Assembly (NCBI GenBank): GCA_016218975.1
Contig: JACRCO010000029.1
Location: forward strand, 43,840 to 107,839
Length of the DNA: 64,000 nt
Direction: 5' to 3'
DNA from: Deltaproteobacteria bacterium
Lineage (GTDB): Bacteria > Desulfobacterota > Deferrimicrobia > Deferrimicrobiales > Deferrimicrobiaceae
Shown: positions 1 through 9,105 of the stretch, in pieces
How the letters are laid out: the number at the start of each line of letters is the position of its first letter
Position numbering within the stretch: position 1 is the first letter of the stretch
Notes under the pieces: model-generated
What the model was told of the DNA's origin: nothing
What the model saw: only the letters and a program-made list of their open reading frames with translations
The model's database searches: none
Made by a program: the position numbers and the translations under genes

Positions 1-158
1 TCGGGGAAATCCTGTCGGTGGACAGGGATATTTCCGAGGCGATCCGGGCTGCGATGTCGGATACTGCCGCGAAGCTGGACGGGATCGACAAATTAAAGCG
101 ATATTTCAGGAACACCGCCGCCCGCGGAACGGCGGGGAAAATCTCCGTCACGGCCTGA
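1..158 (+). CDS. 3' end of an unidentified small protein (possibly FlgN/FliT-like)
   Basis: An open frame enters from the left edge (first full codon at base 3) and stops with TGA at 156-158, giving about 51 residues. The visible part is mostly helical and charged, with a basic stretch KLKRYFRN near the end. A helical C-terminus of this kind next to flagellar glycosylation and motor genes would suit a flagellar export chaperone of the FlgN/FliT type, but no diagnostic motif is visible. The function is therefore a guess from context; the frame itself is reasonably convincing. Confidence 0.5.
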   Translation, partial: GEILSVDRDISEAIRAAMSDTAAKLDGIDKLKRYFRNTAARGTAGKISVTA

Positions 159-186
159 AATCGGAGTGCTCATATCCGGTTTCCCT

Positions 187-1458
187 TCACAGGACGCAGG
201 CGTCCACAGGTTGCCGGCCGGGCCGCCGGACATTCGTTCGTGACAGGACTTCCGTAAACACATCCCCAAGATTATTAACCGATTCCCGCGGATCGAACTG
301 TTCTCTCATCGGCACGACGCGGATTTTCCCGGGGGAGATCCCCTCGCGGAGCAGCGAATCCCTCGCTCGATCCGACACGGCGACGTATGCGTCCACCTCC
401 GGCAGTGAAAGCCTTTTCACCTTGTCGATATATTCCGCTTTCCCGGTCGGAACAAGATCGGTTTCCGCGGATAGCGCTACTACCCTGTTCCCGAATTTGA
501 GCTTCGCTACAACGGCCTGAAGCGTGGAAACGCTGGACAGGTATTCGGTGAATACGATGTCCTTGTCGATCAGTTCCGCCTCCAGCCCCACCAGGTAGTC
601 GGTGGAATCCTCGAGTTGCGGAAGCCGTTCGATCGGCATTTCAGTTTGCGATGCGCTTGTATCCGCGGAGAGAAGGGTATAACCGGTGAATTCGAAAGTG
701 TCGCTTAACGCGAGCAAACACGCCATTTCCGCCGGATCGAATCCGGCAGGCCTTATAACCGCTACTCGCGGCAGGCCGGAAGACGCCCGAACCGGATATG
801 GAGGAACGCGCGGATTTACCCGTGACGAGAGGGGTCTTGGATAAACGTCATATTCCCTGTAAACAAGCTCCTCCGGTCTTGCGTACCCGCTTCCTTCGAT
901 TCCGGAATAATTTTCTCCTTTGCGCCAATAACGTTTCTTGTCCAGGAACCCGTAGTGGACGATGTACAGATCGAGCTTTTCGACCCTTCCGTCGATGCCC
1001 GTCAGGTATTCGTGCACATGCCTTATCCACTTTACCCCCGGCAGGTTTCTCCAGATCCTAGGGGTCCATTCGAAATTGTCGGCCGCCCTGGAATAGTACA
1101 GTTCGTTGCCGACCAGGTTGCATTGTCGTATGGTGAATCCCGCTATACCTGGTTCCGCGGAAGACAGCACGCCCCTTATCTTCCTTTCGAACTCCTCCGA
1201 GTATGCCTCGTCCGAATCCAGGCGGATCACCCAGTCTCCGCTGCAGCGATCGAGGGAAATCTGCCGCTGGTTCCCGAAATGTCCTTCCCATGGATGTTCC
1301 ACCAGGACGACCCTCGGGTCGGATTTCAGGATTTCCAGGGTTCGGTCGGTGCTTCCGCCGTCCACAACGACGATCTCGTCCGCGAAGGAGCAAGAGCTCA
1401 GAGCCCTTCCGATGTGCTTCTCTTCGTTCATGGCGATCATGGAAACGGAAATTTTCAT
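187..1458 (-). CDS. Glycosyltransferase family 2 protein with a C-terminal half GT-B domain
   Basis: 423 residues. The N-terminus is a classical GT2 (GT-A) nucleotide-sugar domain: MIAMNEEKHIGRAL, DEIVVVDGGSTDRT and the metal-binding RLDSDE (DxD-type) within the first 90 residues. From about residue 225 a second domain begins. It ends with AYVAVSDRARDSLLREGI and KIRVVP, which resembles the linker region of GT4 enzymes just before their donor-binding half; that donor half is absent. The ATG at 1458 follows an AGGAGG on the minus strand. It lies opposite the main glycosyltransferase run and probably acts in surface or flagellar glycosylation. Substrate unknown. Confidence 0.85.
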   Translation of the reverse strand: MKISVSMIAMNEEKHIGRALSSCSFADEIVVVDGGSTDRTLEILKSDPRVVLVEHPWEGHFGNQRQISLDRCSGDWVIRLDSDEAYSEEFERKIRGVLSSAEPGIAGFTIRQCNLVGNELYYSRAADNFEWTPRIWRNLPGVKWIRHVHEYLTGIDGRVEKLDLYIVHYGFLDKKRYWRKGENYSGIEGSGYARPEELVYREYDVYPRPLSSRVNPRVPPYPVRASSGLPRVAVIRPAGFDPAEMACLLALSDTFEFTGYTLLSADTSASQTEMPIERLPQLEDSTDYLVGLEAELIDKDIVFTEYLSSVSTLQAVVAKLKFGNRVVALSAETDLVPTGKAEYIDKVKRLSLPEVDAYVAVSDRARDSLLREGISPGKIRVVPMREQFDPRESVNNLGDVFTEVLSRTNVRRPGRQPVDACVL

Positions 1459-2002
1459 CGTTTATGCTCCCGCCTCCTAATTGCATGCACGCCTGGGTGA
1501 ATCCATTTCGCAACGTCAAATCGACATGCAAAAATTTTTCGAGCAAGTCTCATGCCACTCAAAATGCATGGAAATCTCATCAACCATCGCAGTGGATGAG
1601 ATTGACATCGCCGACAGCGGGAAAGACATTTCATGTTTGTGTAAAAGGAGAAAAACGAAAGTATTTCAATGAAATGTTTGTCGTTCAAAGGGGGCACTGT
1701 AAATCCATAAACAAGTATTTATTGTCGGAAGAACAAAAAACAGGGTGAACCTTTGAAACCAAATTATGGCGCCATGAAGCGGTGAGAAAATTCAAAAGTT
1801 TGACGCACCGCATTATTTGGCGGTGGATTCGAAGAGTTCAAATCGGGCAATCGGGGAACAGGCCCGACAACTGGTTAACATCTTTACGAATTTATAACGA
1901 GAAGTTTCATCTGTTGCATGGCAAGGGTTTTGCTTGGGTACCCGAGAGGCTGGATATTATCGGGGATCATGGCGGTTCGGCGATCCGGGAAAGGCATCGA
2001 TA
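1459..2002. other. Divergent intergenic region, relatively AT-rich
   Basis: About 540 bases between the start of the minus-strand glycosyltransferase and the likely GTG start at 2003. It is visibly richer in A/T than its surroundings and must carry promoters for both directions; no consensus promoter stands out. A 73-codon frame (1782-2003, GTG start) ends just where the downstream gene begins. It may be the frameshifted N-terminus of that gene (see findings). Confidence 0.5.
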
Positions 2003-3679
2003 GTGCCGTTGATATCGATCGAGGCATCGAAAACTGCCGCATACACGGTCAGCGTCCAGAGTGTTGACGGTTCACTGAAGCGTCTCCACAGCATTTACGA
2101 TCCCGAAGGCGAAGCGCTGGAAATCGTAGATGCCTTCCTTTTCGACGGCAAGGGTATCATCGTGGTCCTGGGTCTCGGGCTCGGGTATCACGTGGCGGAG
2201 CTTCGGCGACGTTATCCGGAAGCAGACATCGTGGTCGTCGAGGGGATGCCGGAAATCCGCGATTTCTGCATGACGTACGGAAAAGCCGCCGATCCGGCGG
2301 ACCGCATCAGGCTCATCGTGGGGGCCTCCCCCTCCGAAGCCGTCGCGGAAATCTCGAAACATCATCTGGAAACCGGATTGCCGCCGCTCGCCGTATTTGC
2401 GTTCCTTCCCGCCGTGAGCGCGTTCCCCGATTATTACGGCCCGATACGGAAGGCGCTCGACCGGACGGTATCCTTCCGGCTCTGGGACAGGCTCCGTTAT
2501 CGAAAGTTCAGGAGCGAGGCCCTGACGGTAGCCCTTTTCGACTTCGGCTACTTCCTCACCGAGGAGATCGCGCGGGCCGTCAAGGCCCTCGGGCACGATG
2601 TCGTGCGGGTGCCCGGAAAAAAGGGAGAGAGCTGCGGCGACATCCTGCATCGAGCCATAGAAACCGTCGCCGCGCACAGGCCGGACTTCGTCCTTACCGT
2701 AAATCACCTGGGCTTCGACGAGGAAGGGATACTCGCGAACCTGTTCCAGGCGATAGAGTTGCCGGCCGCGATCTGGTACGTTGACAGCCCCAATCTCACG
2801 GTCAAGGCCTTTGATAAGAACGTATCGCCGCTAAGCCATGTATTTCTATGGGATGAAGCCTACGCCGAGGATATGAGATCCCTCGGCTTCAAGCATGTCT
2901 ACCGGCTTCCGCTGGCCGCGGACGAAACGGTATTCATGCCGAGAAGGGTGTCTGCGTCCGAAAGAAAAAAGTTCGGAGCCGATATCGGGTTCGTCGGGAA
3001 TTCGATGGTCGTTCCGGCGCGGGACCGGCTCCGGAAGGTGCCTGCGCATCTCCACGCCGCGGTGGAGCGGACGGCTCGGCGGCTCTGCTACTCGAGGGGA
3101 TGCTCGTTCCGGCAAATCGCCGTTGAGGCCATGGAGCCCGGTGAATACGGGTCATTCGAGTCCCTCGCCGAATCGGAGCGGGCCGACGTCGAGGCGGCGG
3201 TCCTTTGGCGGGCGACGCTTCTCTACCGGCTTTCGTGCGTGCGGGAACTGGAGGGTCTCGATGCGGTCATAAGGGGAGATGCAGGGTGGAAGAAGCTTCT
3301 GAACGGCGGCTTCCGGACAGGTCCTCCCATGAACTACTACGGGGAGACTCCGCTCTTCTACAACGCCTGCGCAGTCAATTTCAACGCCACGAATGTGCAG
3401 ATGGGGACTGCTGCAAACCAGAGGGTCTTCGATGTGCCGGCCTGCGGCGCGTTTCTCCTCACCGACCGCCAGGAATCGATCGGAAATCTTTTCGAAGAAG
3501 GGAAAGAAGTCGTTGCCTACCGTGACCGCGGGGAAATCGCGGATCTGGCGAAGTTCTATCTCCGTAACGATGCGGCGCGAAAAGACATTGCCGGGCGGGG
3601 ACGGCGGCGAGTGCTGGCGGAACATACATATCGGCACCGCATCCGGACGATCATCGATGCCTTGCGGGCTATAGGGTAA
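2003..3679 (+). CDS. CgeB-like glycosyltransferase with Maf/DUF115-like N-terminal region
   Basis: About 558 residues from the GTG at 2003, which follows GGGAAAGG at a good distance; an upstream TTG at 1934 is in frame but lacks a site. The N-terminus has HSIYDPEGEA and VVLGLGLGYHVAEL, resembling the flagellar motility accessory (DUF115/Maf) fold. The second half resembles CgeB/DUF3880 GT-B proteins: IWYVDSPN, VFLWDEAYAEDM, IGFVGNS, FDVPACGAFLLTD and EHTYRHRI near the end. It is a paralog of the gene at 5034-6800 and lies in the same operon. A role in flagellin or surface glycosylation is inferred from neighbours. The 5' end may be frameshifted. Confidence 0.8.
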   Translation: MPLISIEASKTAAYTVSVQSVDGSLKRLHSIYDPEGEALEIVDAFLFDGKGIIVVLGLGLGYHVAELRRRYPEADIVVVEGMPEIRDFCMTYGKAADPADRIRLIVGASPSEAVAEISKHHLETGLPPLAVFAFLPAVSAFPDYYGPIRKALDRTVSFRLWDRLRYRKFRSEALTVALFDFGYFLTEEIARAVKALGHDVVRVPGKKGESCGDILHRAIETVAAHRPDFVLTVNHLGFDEEGILANLFQAIELPAAIWYVDSPNLTVKAFDKNVSPLSHVFLWDEAYAEDMRSLGFKHVYRLPLAADETVFMPRRVSASERKKFGADIGFVGNSMVVPARDRLRKVPAHLHAAVERTARRLCYSRGCSFRQIAVEAMEPGEYGSFESLAESERADVEAAVLWRATLLYRLSCVRELEGLDAVIRGDAGWKKLLNGGFRTGPPMNYYGETPLFYNACAVNFNATNVQMGTAANQRVFDVPACGAFLLTDRQESIGNLFEEGKEVVAYRDRGEIADLAKFYLRNDAARKDIAGRGRRRVLAEHTYRHRIRTIIDALRAIG

Positions 3680-3683
3680 ATAG

Positions 3684-5030
3684 ATGGTACCGAGGATACT
3701 CACATTCAACTGGCATGAAAGTTACATCCATCTCCTCGCGAAGACGGGGTACGAGTTCGACGTCGTCCAGGTGACGAAAGGGGGAAGGTTCGGATGGATA
3801 CGCGAGTTTCGGCCCGTCCCGCGAAACTGCCGGCTTATCGATGAAGCCGCCGCCTTGTCGCGACTGGCGGCAGGGGGGTACGACCGCATCGTTGCGCATA
3901 ACGTTTTCGATCTGATGTTCGTGCTGGAGTCCGATTTGCCGAAAGCGATTTTGTTCCACACCACCGTGGAGGTGCGGGCGGGCGAGGCCGGTCGCGATCT
4001 GAAAACCGCTTTCCACGATAAAGTGCGGCGGTTGGTGACGCTTTCGCCGAACGTCACGCCGATTTTCATTTCCCGCCTGAAAAAGGAGAGTTGGGGGCTG
4101 GACGGGGAGATCATCCTTCCGGGGATCGATCTCGCAGAATATGGCGGGTACACAGGCTCCGAGAGGAAAGTTTTGAGAATCGGCAATTTCCTGAAAGAAG
4201 CGGATCCGGCGTCGGGGTTCTCCATCCAGGAAAAAGCGTTATCGGGGCTTCCGGCAACGGTCCTCGGCCTGAATCCGACGGTGGCGGGATCGTTCGTCCC
4301 GAAGGACTGGGATGATTGCAGGGGATACATGCGGAGCCACCGTGTTTACGTGAACACGACGCAGGCGCCGTTCGAGGACGGCTACAACCTTGCGATGCTC
4401 GAGGCGATGGCGACCGGGATGCCCGTCGTGTCTGCGGAGAACCCGTCTTCCCCGATCGAAAACGGGGCCAACGGGTATGTGTCGGCGGACGAACGGGAAT
4501 TGAGAGCGCGGGTAGAGGACCTGTTCTCGGATCGGGGCCTTGCCGGAACTCTCGGTCAAAAAGCCCGGGAAACGGTCGCCGACCGCTTTCCCATCGAATC
4601 GTTCATCTCAAACTGGAAGCGCGTGCTCGATGCGGGATCTCCGGGCGTGTCGGTGCCCGACGACATCGTGCCGGGTCGCGTCGCTCCTTCACTTGCCGAT
4701 TCGCATTCGGCAGGTTTCATCCGGGGATCCGCGCAAATCCACGTGGAAGGGATGGAGGAAAGAGATTATTTCCATAAGGAAAGGCGGGAGTTGGAGACCG
4801 CTCTCGAATCGGGGGATCTCGAATCGGCCCGGTCGGCCCTTGAAATGTTTCTCGAAGCCCACCCTCTCGACGCGGAAGCCCTCCTCCGGCATTCGGATAT
4901 CTGCGTCAGGCTCGGCCGTCGCGACGAGGCGTTCGCGGACCTTGAAAAGATCCTTCTGTTCGAACCGGGACGGGAAGATGCCCTGGCGCGCAAGGCGGCC
5001 TTCGAGCGGGCCTTGCCCGGTGGGGCGTGA
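3684..5030 (+). CDS. GT4-type glycosyltransferase with C-terminal TPR-like region
   Basis: 448 residues, ATG start 4 bases after the preceding stop. The GT-B features are a donor-site block, FEDGYNLAMLEAMATGMPVV followed by ENPSSPIENGANGYV, with the acidic/EAMA signature of GT1/GT4 retaining enzymes around residues 230-265. Residues from about 360 are helical and TPR-like (LEAHPLDAEALLRHSDICVR, AFADLEKILLFEP). A TPR appended to a glycosyltransferase suggests binding to a protein acceptor or partner, compatible with flagellin modification in this operon. Sugar and acceptor cannot be told from sequence. Confidence 0.83.
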   Translation: MVPRILTFNWHESYIHLLAKTGYEFDVVQVTKGGRFGWIREFRPVPRNCRLIDEAAALSRLAAGGYDRIVAHNVFDLMFVLESDLPKAILFHTTVEVRAGEAGRDLKTAFHDKVRRLVTLSPNVTPIFISRLKKESWGLDGEIILPGIDLAEYGGYTGSERKVLRIGNFLKEADPASGFSIQEKALSGLPATVLGLNPTVAGSFVPKDWDDCRGYMRSHRVYVNTTQAPFEDGYNLAMLEAMATGMPVVSAENPSSPIENGANGYVSADERELRARVEDLFSDRGLAGTLGQKARETVADRFPIESFISNWKRVLDAGSPGVSVPDDIVPGRVAPSLADSHSAGFIRGSAQIHVEGMEERDYFHKERRELETALESGDLESARSALEMFLEAHPLDAEALLRHSDICVRLGRRDEAFADLEKILLFEPGREDALARKAAFERALPGGA

Positions 5031-5033
5031 CGG

Positions 5034-6800
5034 ATGGTCTTCGGGAAAAACCTCGAATATTTGAAGGCCGCGGATGGGCGGCTTGCGGAACTCGTCGCCG
5101 GCGCGGGACGAAGCGGGGACATTCCGCTCGTGCCGTCGAAAACTGGTCCTCCGTCCGCCAGGGCGGGCGGAGTCGCCCTCCACAGCCTCTACGACCCGAT
5201 ACGCGAGGCGAAGGAGTGGGTCGAGCACAACCGGGGGGAGATCGACAGGGCGGCGGAGCTCGTCGTGCTCGGGTTCGGGTTGGGATATCACGTGGCGGAA
5301 TTGTCGCGCACCACGGACAAGCCCGTAACGGTCTTCGAGCCGAGGATCGAAATCCTGCGAGCCGCGTTGAGGGCATCCGACCTCTCCGCGATTCTTTCGC
5401 GCGTCCGGATCGTCGAAGCGCCCGACGGACTTTCGCTCCGCAAGAGATCCCTCGTGCTGCAGCACATACCTTCTGTCCGGTCGTCACCGGCCCCCTTTTC
5501 CGAAGCGCTCGCCCGCCTGGACGTGCTTCGTGCGGTAGCGAGAGGGCTTCGGATCGCCGTGGTAGGGCCGTTCTACGGAGGATCGCTTCCGATAGCGGGG
5601 TATTGCGCCGAAGCCCTCGGAAGACTCGGGCACGAGGTGGAGTACATCGACAACAGCCCTTACGCGAATGCGTTTCTTTCGATCGACAAGGTGACGGAGA
5701 GCCGGACGCACCGCGACATTCTCAGGATGAAGTTCGGCGATTTCGCATCAGAAGCGGTATTGGCGAGGATCGTCCAGTTCCGTCCCGACCTCGTGTTGGC
5801 GCTCGCGCAGGCCCCGCTGACCGAGACGGTCCTCGCGAGGCTTCGGGAGCAGGGAATCGCCACCGCCTTCTGGTTCGTGGAGGATTTCCGCCACATGGAG
5901 TACTGGCGGGCCATGGCCTCCTCCTACAACTACTTCTTCGCGATCCAGAACGGCGCGTTTCTCGGCTCCCTGCGGGAAGCGGGTGCGGTAAAGGCGGCTT
6001 TCCTTCCGCTTGCCGCGTCTCCCGATATCCACAGGAAGATGGAATTGTCGGCCGACGAGGAGCGGGAGTTCGGCGGCGACGTTTCCTTCGTCGGCGCGGG
6101 GTACTACAACCGGCGAAAGCTTTTCGAAGGCCTTACCGATTTCGACTTCAGGATCTGGGGAAACGAGTGGGATTCCTGCCCGGCCCTGCAAGGATTCCTG
6201 CAGCGGAACGGCGCCCGCATCGGCACGGAGGAGATAGTAAGGATTTTCAACGCCGCCAGGATCAACATCAACCTTCACTCTTCGAGCTATCACGAAGGGG
6301 TGAATCCGGACGGCGATTTCGTGAACCCGCGCACTTTCGAGATCGCGGCATGCGGGGGATTCCAGCTCGTGGATTTCCGGTCCGGCCTGCCCGGCTTTTT
6401 CGATATAGGCGAGGAGATCGTATGCTTCGACGCTCTCGAAGACCTTCGCGGGAAGATCGCGCATTACCTTGCGCACCCGGATGAGCGGGAAGCGGTCGCC
6501 TGCAAGGGCCGGCAAAGGGTCCTGAGGGACCACACCTACGAGCAGCGTATGGAAGAAATGATCGGCTTCATGGTCCGGAACGGGTTCGTGCCCCCGTGGA
6601 GGGAAAAAAGGGACAGGGAGGATCCGGAACGCCTGATCGAAGAAGCGGGGCCGGAAACGGAACTCGGGCGTTACCTCGCGCGGTTCGCCGATGCCCGGAG
6701 CCTTAAGCTCCCCGATATCATCGGGGAAATCCGGTCCGGCCACGGAGAGCTCTCCCGTGTCGAAAGGATCTTCCTGGCGTTGAACGAGATCAGGGCATGA
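5034..6800 (+). CDS. CgeB-like glycosyltransferase with Maf/DUF115-like N-terminus (second paralog)
   Basis: 588 residues. The N-terminus includes KNLEYLKAAD, HSLYDPIREAKEW and VVLGFGLGYHVAEL, the same Maf/DUF115-like layout as the gene at 2003. A GT-B region follows: RIAVVGPFYGGSLPIAGYCA, GIATAFWFVEDFRHMEYW, DVSFVGAGYYNRRK, NINLHSSSYHEGVNPDGDF, RTFEIAACGGFQLVDF and DHTYEQRM, typical of CgeB/Glyco_trans_1_2 proteins. It starts 3 bases after the previous stop and its end overlaps the next gene by 4 bases, so the set is translationally coupled. The intact N-terminus here supports the suspicion that the 2003 gene has lost its own. Confidence 0.85.
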   Translation: MVFGKNLEYLKAADGRLAELVAGAGRSGDIPLVPSKTGPPSARAGGVALHSLYDPIREAKEWVEHNRGEIDRAAELVVLGFGLGYHVAELSRTTDKPVTVFEPRIEILRAALRASDLSAILSRVRIVEAPDGLSLRKRSLVLQHIPSVRSSPAPFSEALARLDVLRAVARGLRIAVVGPFYGGSLPIAGYCAEALGRLGHEVEYIDNSPYANAFLSIDKVTESRTHRDILRMKFGDFASEAVLARIVQFRPDLVLALAQAPLTETVLARLREQGIATAFWFVEDFRHMEYWRAMASSYNYFFAIQNGAFLGSLREAGAVKAAFLPLAASPDIHRKMELSADEEREFGGDVSFVGAGYYNRRKLFEGLTDFDFRIWGNEWDSCPALQGFLQRNGARIGTEEIVRIFNAARININLHSSSYHEGVNPDGDFVNPRTFEIAACGGFQLVDFRSGLPGFFDIGEEIVCFDALEDLRGKIAHYLAHPDEREAVACKGRQRVLRDHTYEQRMEEMIGFMVRNGFVPPWREKRDREDPERLIEEAGPETELGRYLARFADARSLKLPDIIGEIRSGHGELSRVERIFLALNEIRA

Positions 6801-8521
6801 GCGCGGCCGGCGGAAAGGAAATCCTCGTCGTCAACCTTACGCGGATGGGGGACCTCATCCAGACGACGCCCGTCATGGCGGGAATCAAGGATGCATATCC
6901 GGGGGCGCGCATCACCCTCCTTGCCAACGCCGTTTTCGCGGAGATCTGCAAGGACATACCGTTCGCCGACCGTATCGTCGTGTTCGACAAGATGGGGCTG
7001 CGGAAGCTTGTTTGCGACGAGGAACATTCCGTGGTTGAGGGGTACCGTGCCCTGGAAACCTTCATCGACGAGGTGAACGACACGGAGTACGATCTCGCGA
7101 TCAATTTCACGGCGTCGGGGGAGGGGGCGGTCCTCACGTCCCTGTTCAACGCACGGGAGGTGCGGGGCGTGACCGCGGACTCGGAAGGATGCAGGATCAT
7201 CCGGTATCCATGGCAGTGGTACTTCATGAGCGTTATTCCATCCCGGAACTACAATCCCTTCCACCTGTGCGACATGTTCGTCAAGGCGGGGGGCGTTTCG
7301 ACCTCGCGGAAGGGGTTGCACCTGAACGTTTCGGATGAAGAGAGACTGAAGTGCAAGGCTGTCCTCGGGGGATACGGCATCGGCGATGACGATCCGGTCA
7401 TCGGCTTCCAGCTCGGCGCGAGCCATCGCTTGAAGACATGGCCCGCGGCGTCCTTCGCAGGATTGGCGGATCGGCTCGCTGAGTCGCTCGGCGCCCGAAT
7501 CCTGCTTACCGGATCGAAATCCGAGGAACAGCTCGGCAGGGAGTTCGAGTCCCTTTCGGCGACGAAGGCGGTAAACCTCATCGGGAAGACGGACCTGCGG
7601 GGAGTCGCGGCGCTGCTGGAACGGTGCGCGTTGTTCGTCAGCAACGACACGGGTCCCCTGCATATCGCCACCGCGGTCGGAACCCGCGCCCTTGACATAT
7701 CGCTCGGCCACGTCTGTTTCCGCGAAACAGGCCCTTACGGAGAAGGGCACTACGTGATCGAGGCGGACGTCCCTTGCGGGCCGTGCGGGTTTCACGTGGA
7801 ATGCAAAAACCCTCGTTGCAAGGAAATGGTCACGTCCGAAAGCGTGTTCGATCTTGCGAGGCGGATACTTCGCGAGGGGGGCGTGGAATCGATCGAAGAC
7901 GGACCGTTGTGGCGGGGGGTGCGGGTCTACCGCTCCGGCTTCCCGGAGGACGGCCTCGCGGATTACACTCCGTTGATCAGGCGTCCTCTGACCCGGGAAA
8001 CGTTCTACGTGTACCTCTATCGCGAAACATGGCAACGGATCCTGGGCGGAGGCGGCGGGGCCTCCGCCGGTCAGGCCGGCGAGGGGCTCGTGTCGAAGAT
8101 CGCCGCGTGGCACGGAGACGAGGCTCTGGATACCTTGCGGGGGGCGCTCCGCGACGATCTCGAGATAGCGCGCAATATGGAGGCGCTCGCCGGGGAAGCG
8201 CTTACGAGGGTATCTCTCATAGCGAGGGAAGCCGTACGGCCGGCACCGGATGCCGAATGGATCCGGCGGACATGGGAGGACGTGCCCGCCGTCGACCGGG
8301 AGATCGAAACACTCGGCCGCACGCATCCCCACCTGATGCCTCCGGTGACGCTCTTCCGCTTCGGAAAGGAGGCCCTGGAAGGGAAGGAGCTGGCGGTCCT
8401 GGCTGAATCCGCGCTCCGCCTGTACTCCGACCTGAAAAACCACTATGCGATGATCGCCGAAGCGATCGGGGGCCTCGTCGAAAAGCGGGTGATCGCTCCT
8501 ATCGCATCGTGCAATACTTGA
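6797..8521 (+). CDS. Glycosyltransferase family 9 (heptosyltransferase-like) with long C-terminal extension
   Basis: 574 residues, ATG overlapping the previous stop. The GT9 pattern is clear: ILVVNLTRMGDLIQTTPVM at the N-terminus, IGFQLGASHRLKTWPAASFA, RILLTGSKSEEQ and CALFVSNDTGPLHIATAVGT (the conserved DTGPxH donor site, about residue 285). Known members transfer ADP-heptose to LPS inner core. Usual length is about 350 residues; here some 230 extra, largely helical residues follow a Cys-rich stretch (CGPCGFHVECKNPRCKEM, as in other GT9 tails). Located in a flagellar glycosylation neighbourhood, it may modify protein rather than LPS. Confidence 0.85.
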   Translation: MSAAGGKEILVVNLTRMGDLIQTTPVMAGIKDAYPGARITLLANAVFAEICKDIPFADRIVVFDKMGLRKLVCDEEHSVVEGYRALETFIDEVNDTEYDLAINFTASGEGAVLTSLFNAREVRGVTADSEGCRIIRYPWQWYFMSVIPSRNYNPFHLCDMFVKAGGVSTSRKGLHLNVSDEERLKCKAVLGGYGIGDDDPVIGFQLGASHRLKTWPAASFAGLADRLAESLGARILLTGSKSEEQLGREFESLSATKAVNLIGKTDLRGVAALLERCALFVSNDTGPLHIATAVGTRALDISLGHVCFRETGPYGEGHYVIEADVPCGPCGFHVECKNPRCKEMVTSESVFDLARRILREGGVESIEDGPLWRGVRVYRSGFPEDGLADYTPLIRRPLTRETFYVYLYRETWQRILGGGGGASAGQAGEGLVSKIAAWHGDEALDTLRGALRDDLEIARNMEALAGEALTRVSLIAREAVRPAPDAEWIRRTWEDVPAVDREIETLGRTHPHLMPPVTLFRFGKEALEGKELAVLAESALRLYSDLKNHYAMIAEAIGGLVEKRVIAPIASCNT

Positions 8522-8551
8522 AAAAATCCGCGCCGGGGAAGGAGGGCTGTA

Positions 8552-8974
8552 ATGGGAATCGACGATCCGAGGCAGGGGGAACTCCTCGAAAAGCTCGTTG
8601 AGGGTGTGGACGGAGCGCTTGGGACCGTGGGGGAGATCGACAAGCGGCTTGTCGCCTGCTCGAAGCTCCTCCGGGTCGGTGACGACGCCGACACTTTCAC
8701 CGCGCTTTCGTCGTGCATTTCCAACCTGGGGGATCTCTTCGACCTCGTGCGGGAAATCAGGAACGGCACATCCGTTCTAAAGACCCGGAGCGTCCCGGCC
8801 GATGCGTTCGCTTCCTGGGAAAAGTCCGTCGATCTTTTCCGCGAAATGTTGACCGCGTTCGAGGGGAAGGACTGGATTACGCTGGCCGACCTTATCCAGT
8901 ACGAAATTTCCCCCCTCCTCGCGGAAGGGGAGAAGGACCTTACAAGGGTCCGGGAGCTGCTCGCCGCCGCCTGA
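8552..8974 (+). CDS. Conserved hypothetical helical protein of the flagellar neighbourhood
   Basis: 140 residues, ATG after GGAGGGCTGTA. It has no signal peptide or membrane segment; the sequence is almost entirely helical, ending DWITLADLIQYEISPLLAEG and a short charged tail. It sits between the glycosyltransferase run and the motility operon. I do not recognise a characterised family; a small cytoplasmic accessory or chaperone-like role in flagellar biogenesis is only a contextual guess. Confidence 0.7.
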   Translation: MGIDDPRQGELLEKLVEGVDGALGTVGEIDKRLVACSKLLRVGDDADTFTALSSCISNLGDLFDLVREIRNGTSVLKTRSVPADAFASWEKSVDLFREMLTAFEGKDWITLADLIQYEISPLLAEGEKDLTRVRELLAAA

Positions 8975-9053
8975 ATCCTGCGGAAAAATATTAATGATTA
9001 CTGCGGGCTATAGTTTTCCCGGCTTCGACCGATAAGTAGCAGGCAGGAGCGTA

Positions 9054-9083
9054 AGCGTCATGACCACCAGCGTCATGACCACT
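9054..9083 (+). repeat. 15-bp tandem repeat
   Basis: AGCGTCATGACCAC followed by C then T appears twice head to tail (9054-9068 and 9069-9083), directly upstream of the ribosome binding site of the next small gene. Function unknown; it could be an operator or a slipped duplication. Confidence 0.7.
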
Positions 9084-9105
9084 GCCTAACACGGAGGTCG
9101 GGCGG

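Noticed and set aside
6671..8443. 590-codon minus-strand frame opposite the GT9 gene
   Set aside because: Antisense shadow of a clear glycosyltransferase; no recognisable domain and no start context.
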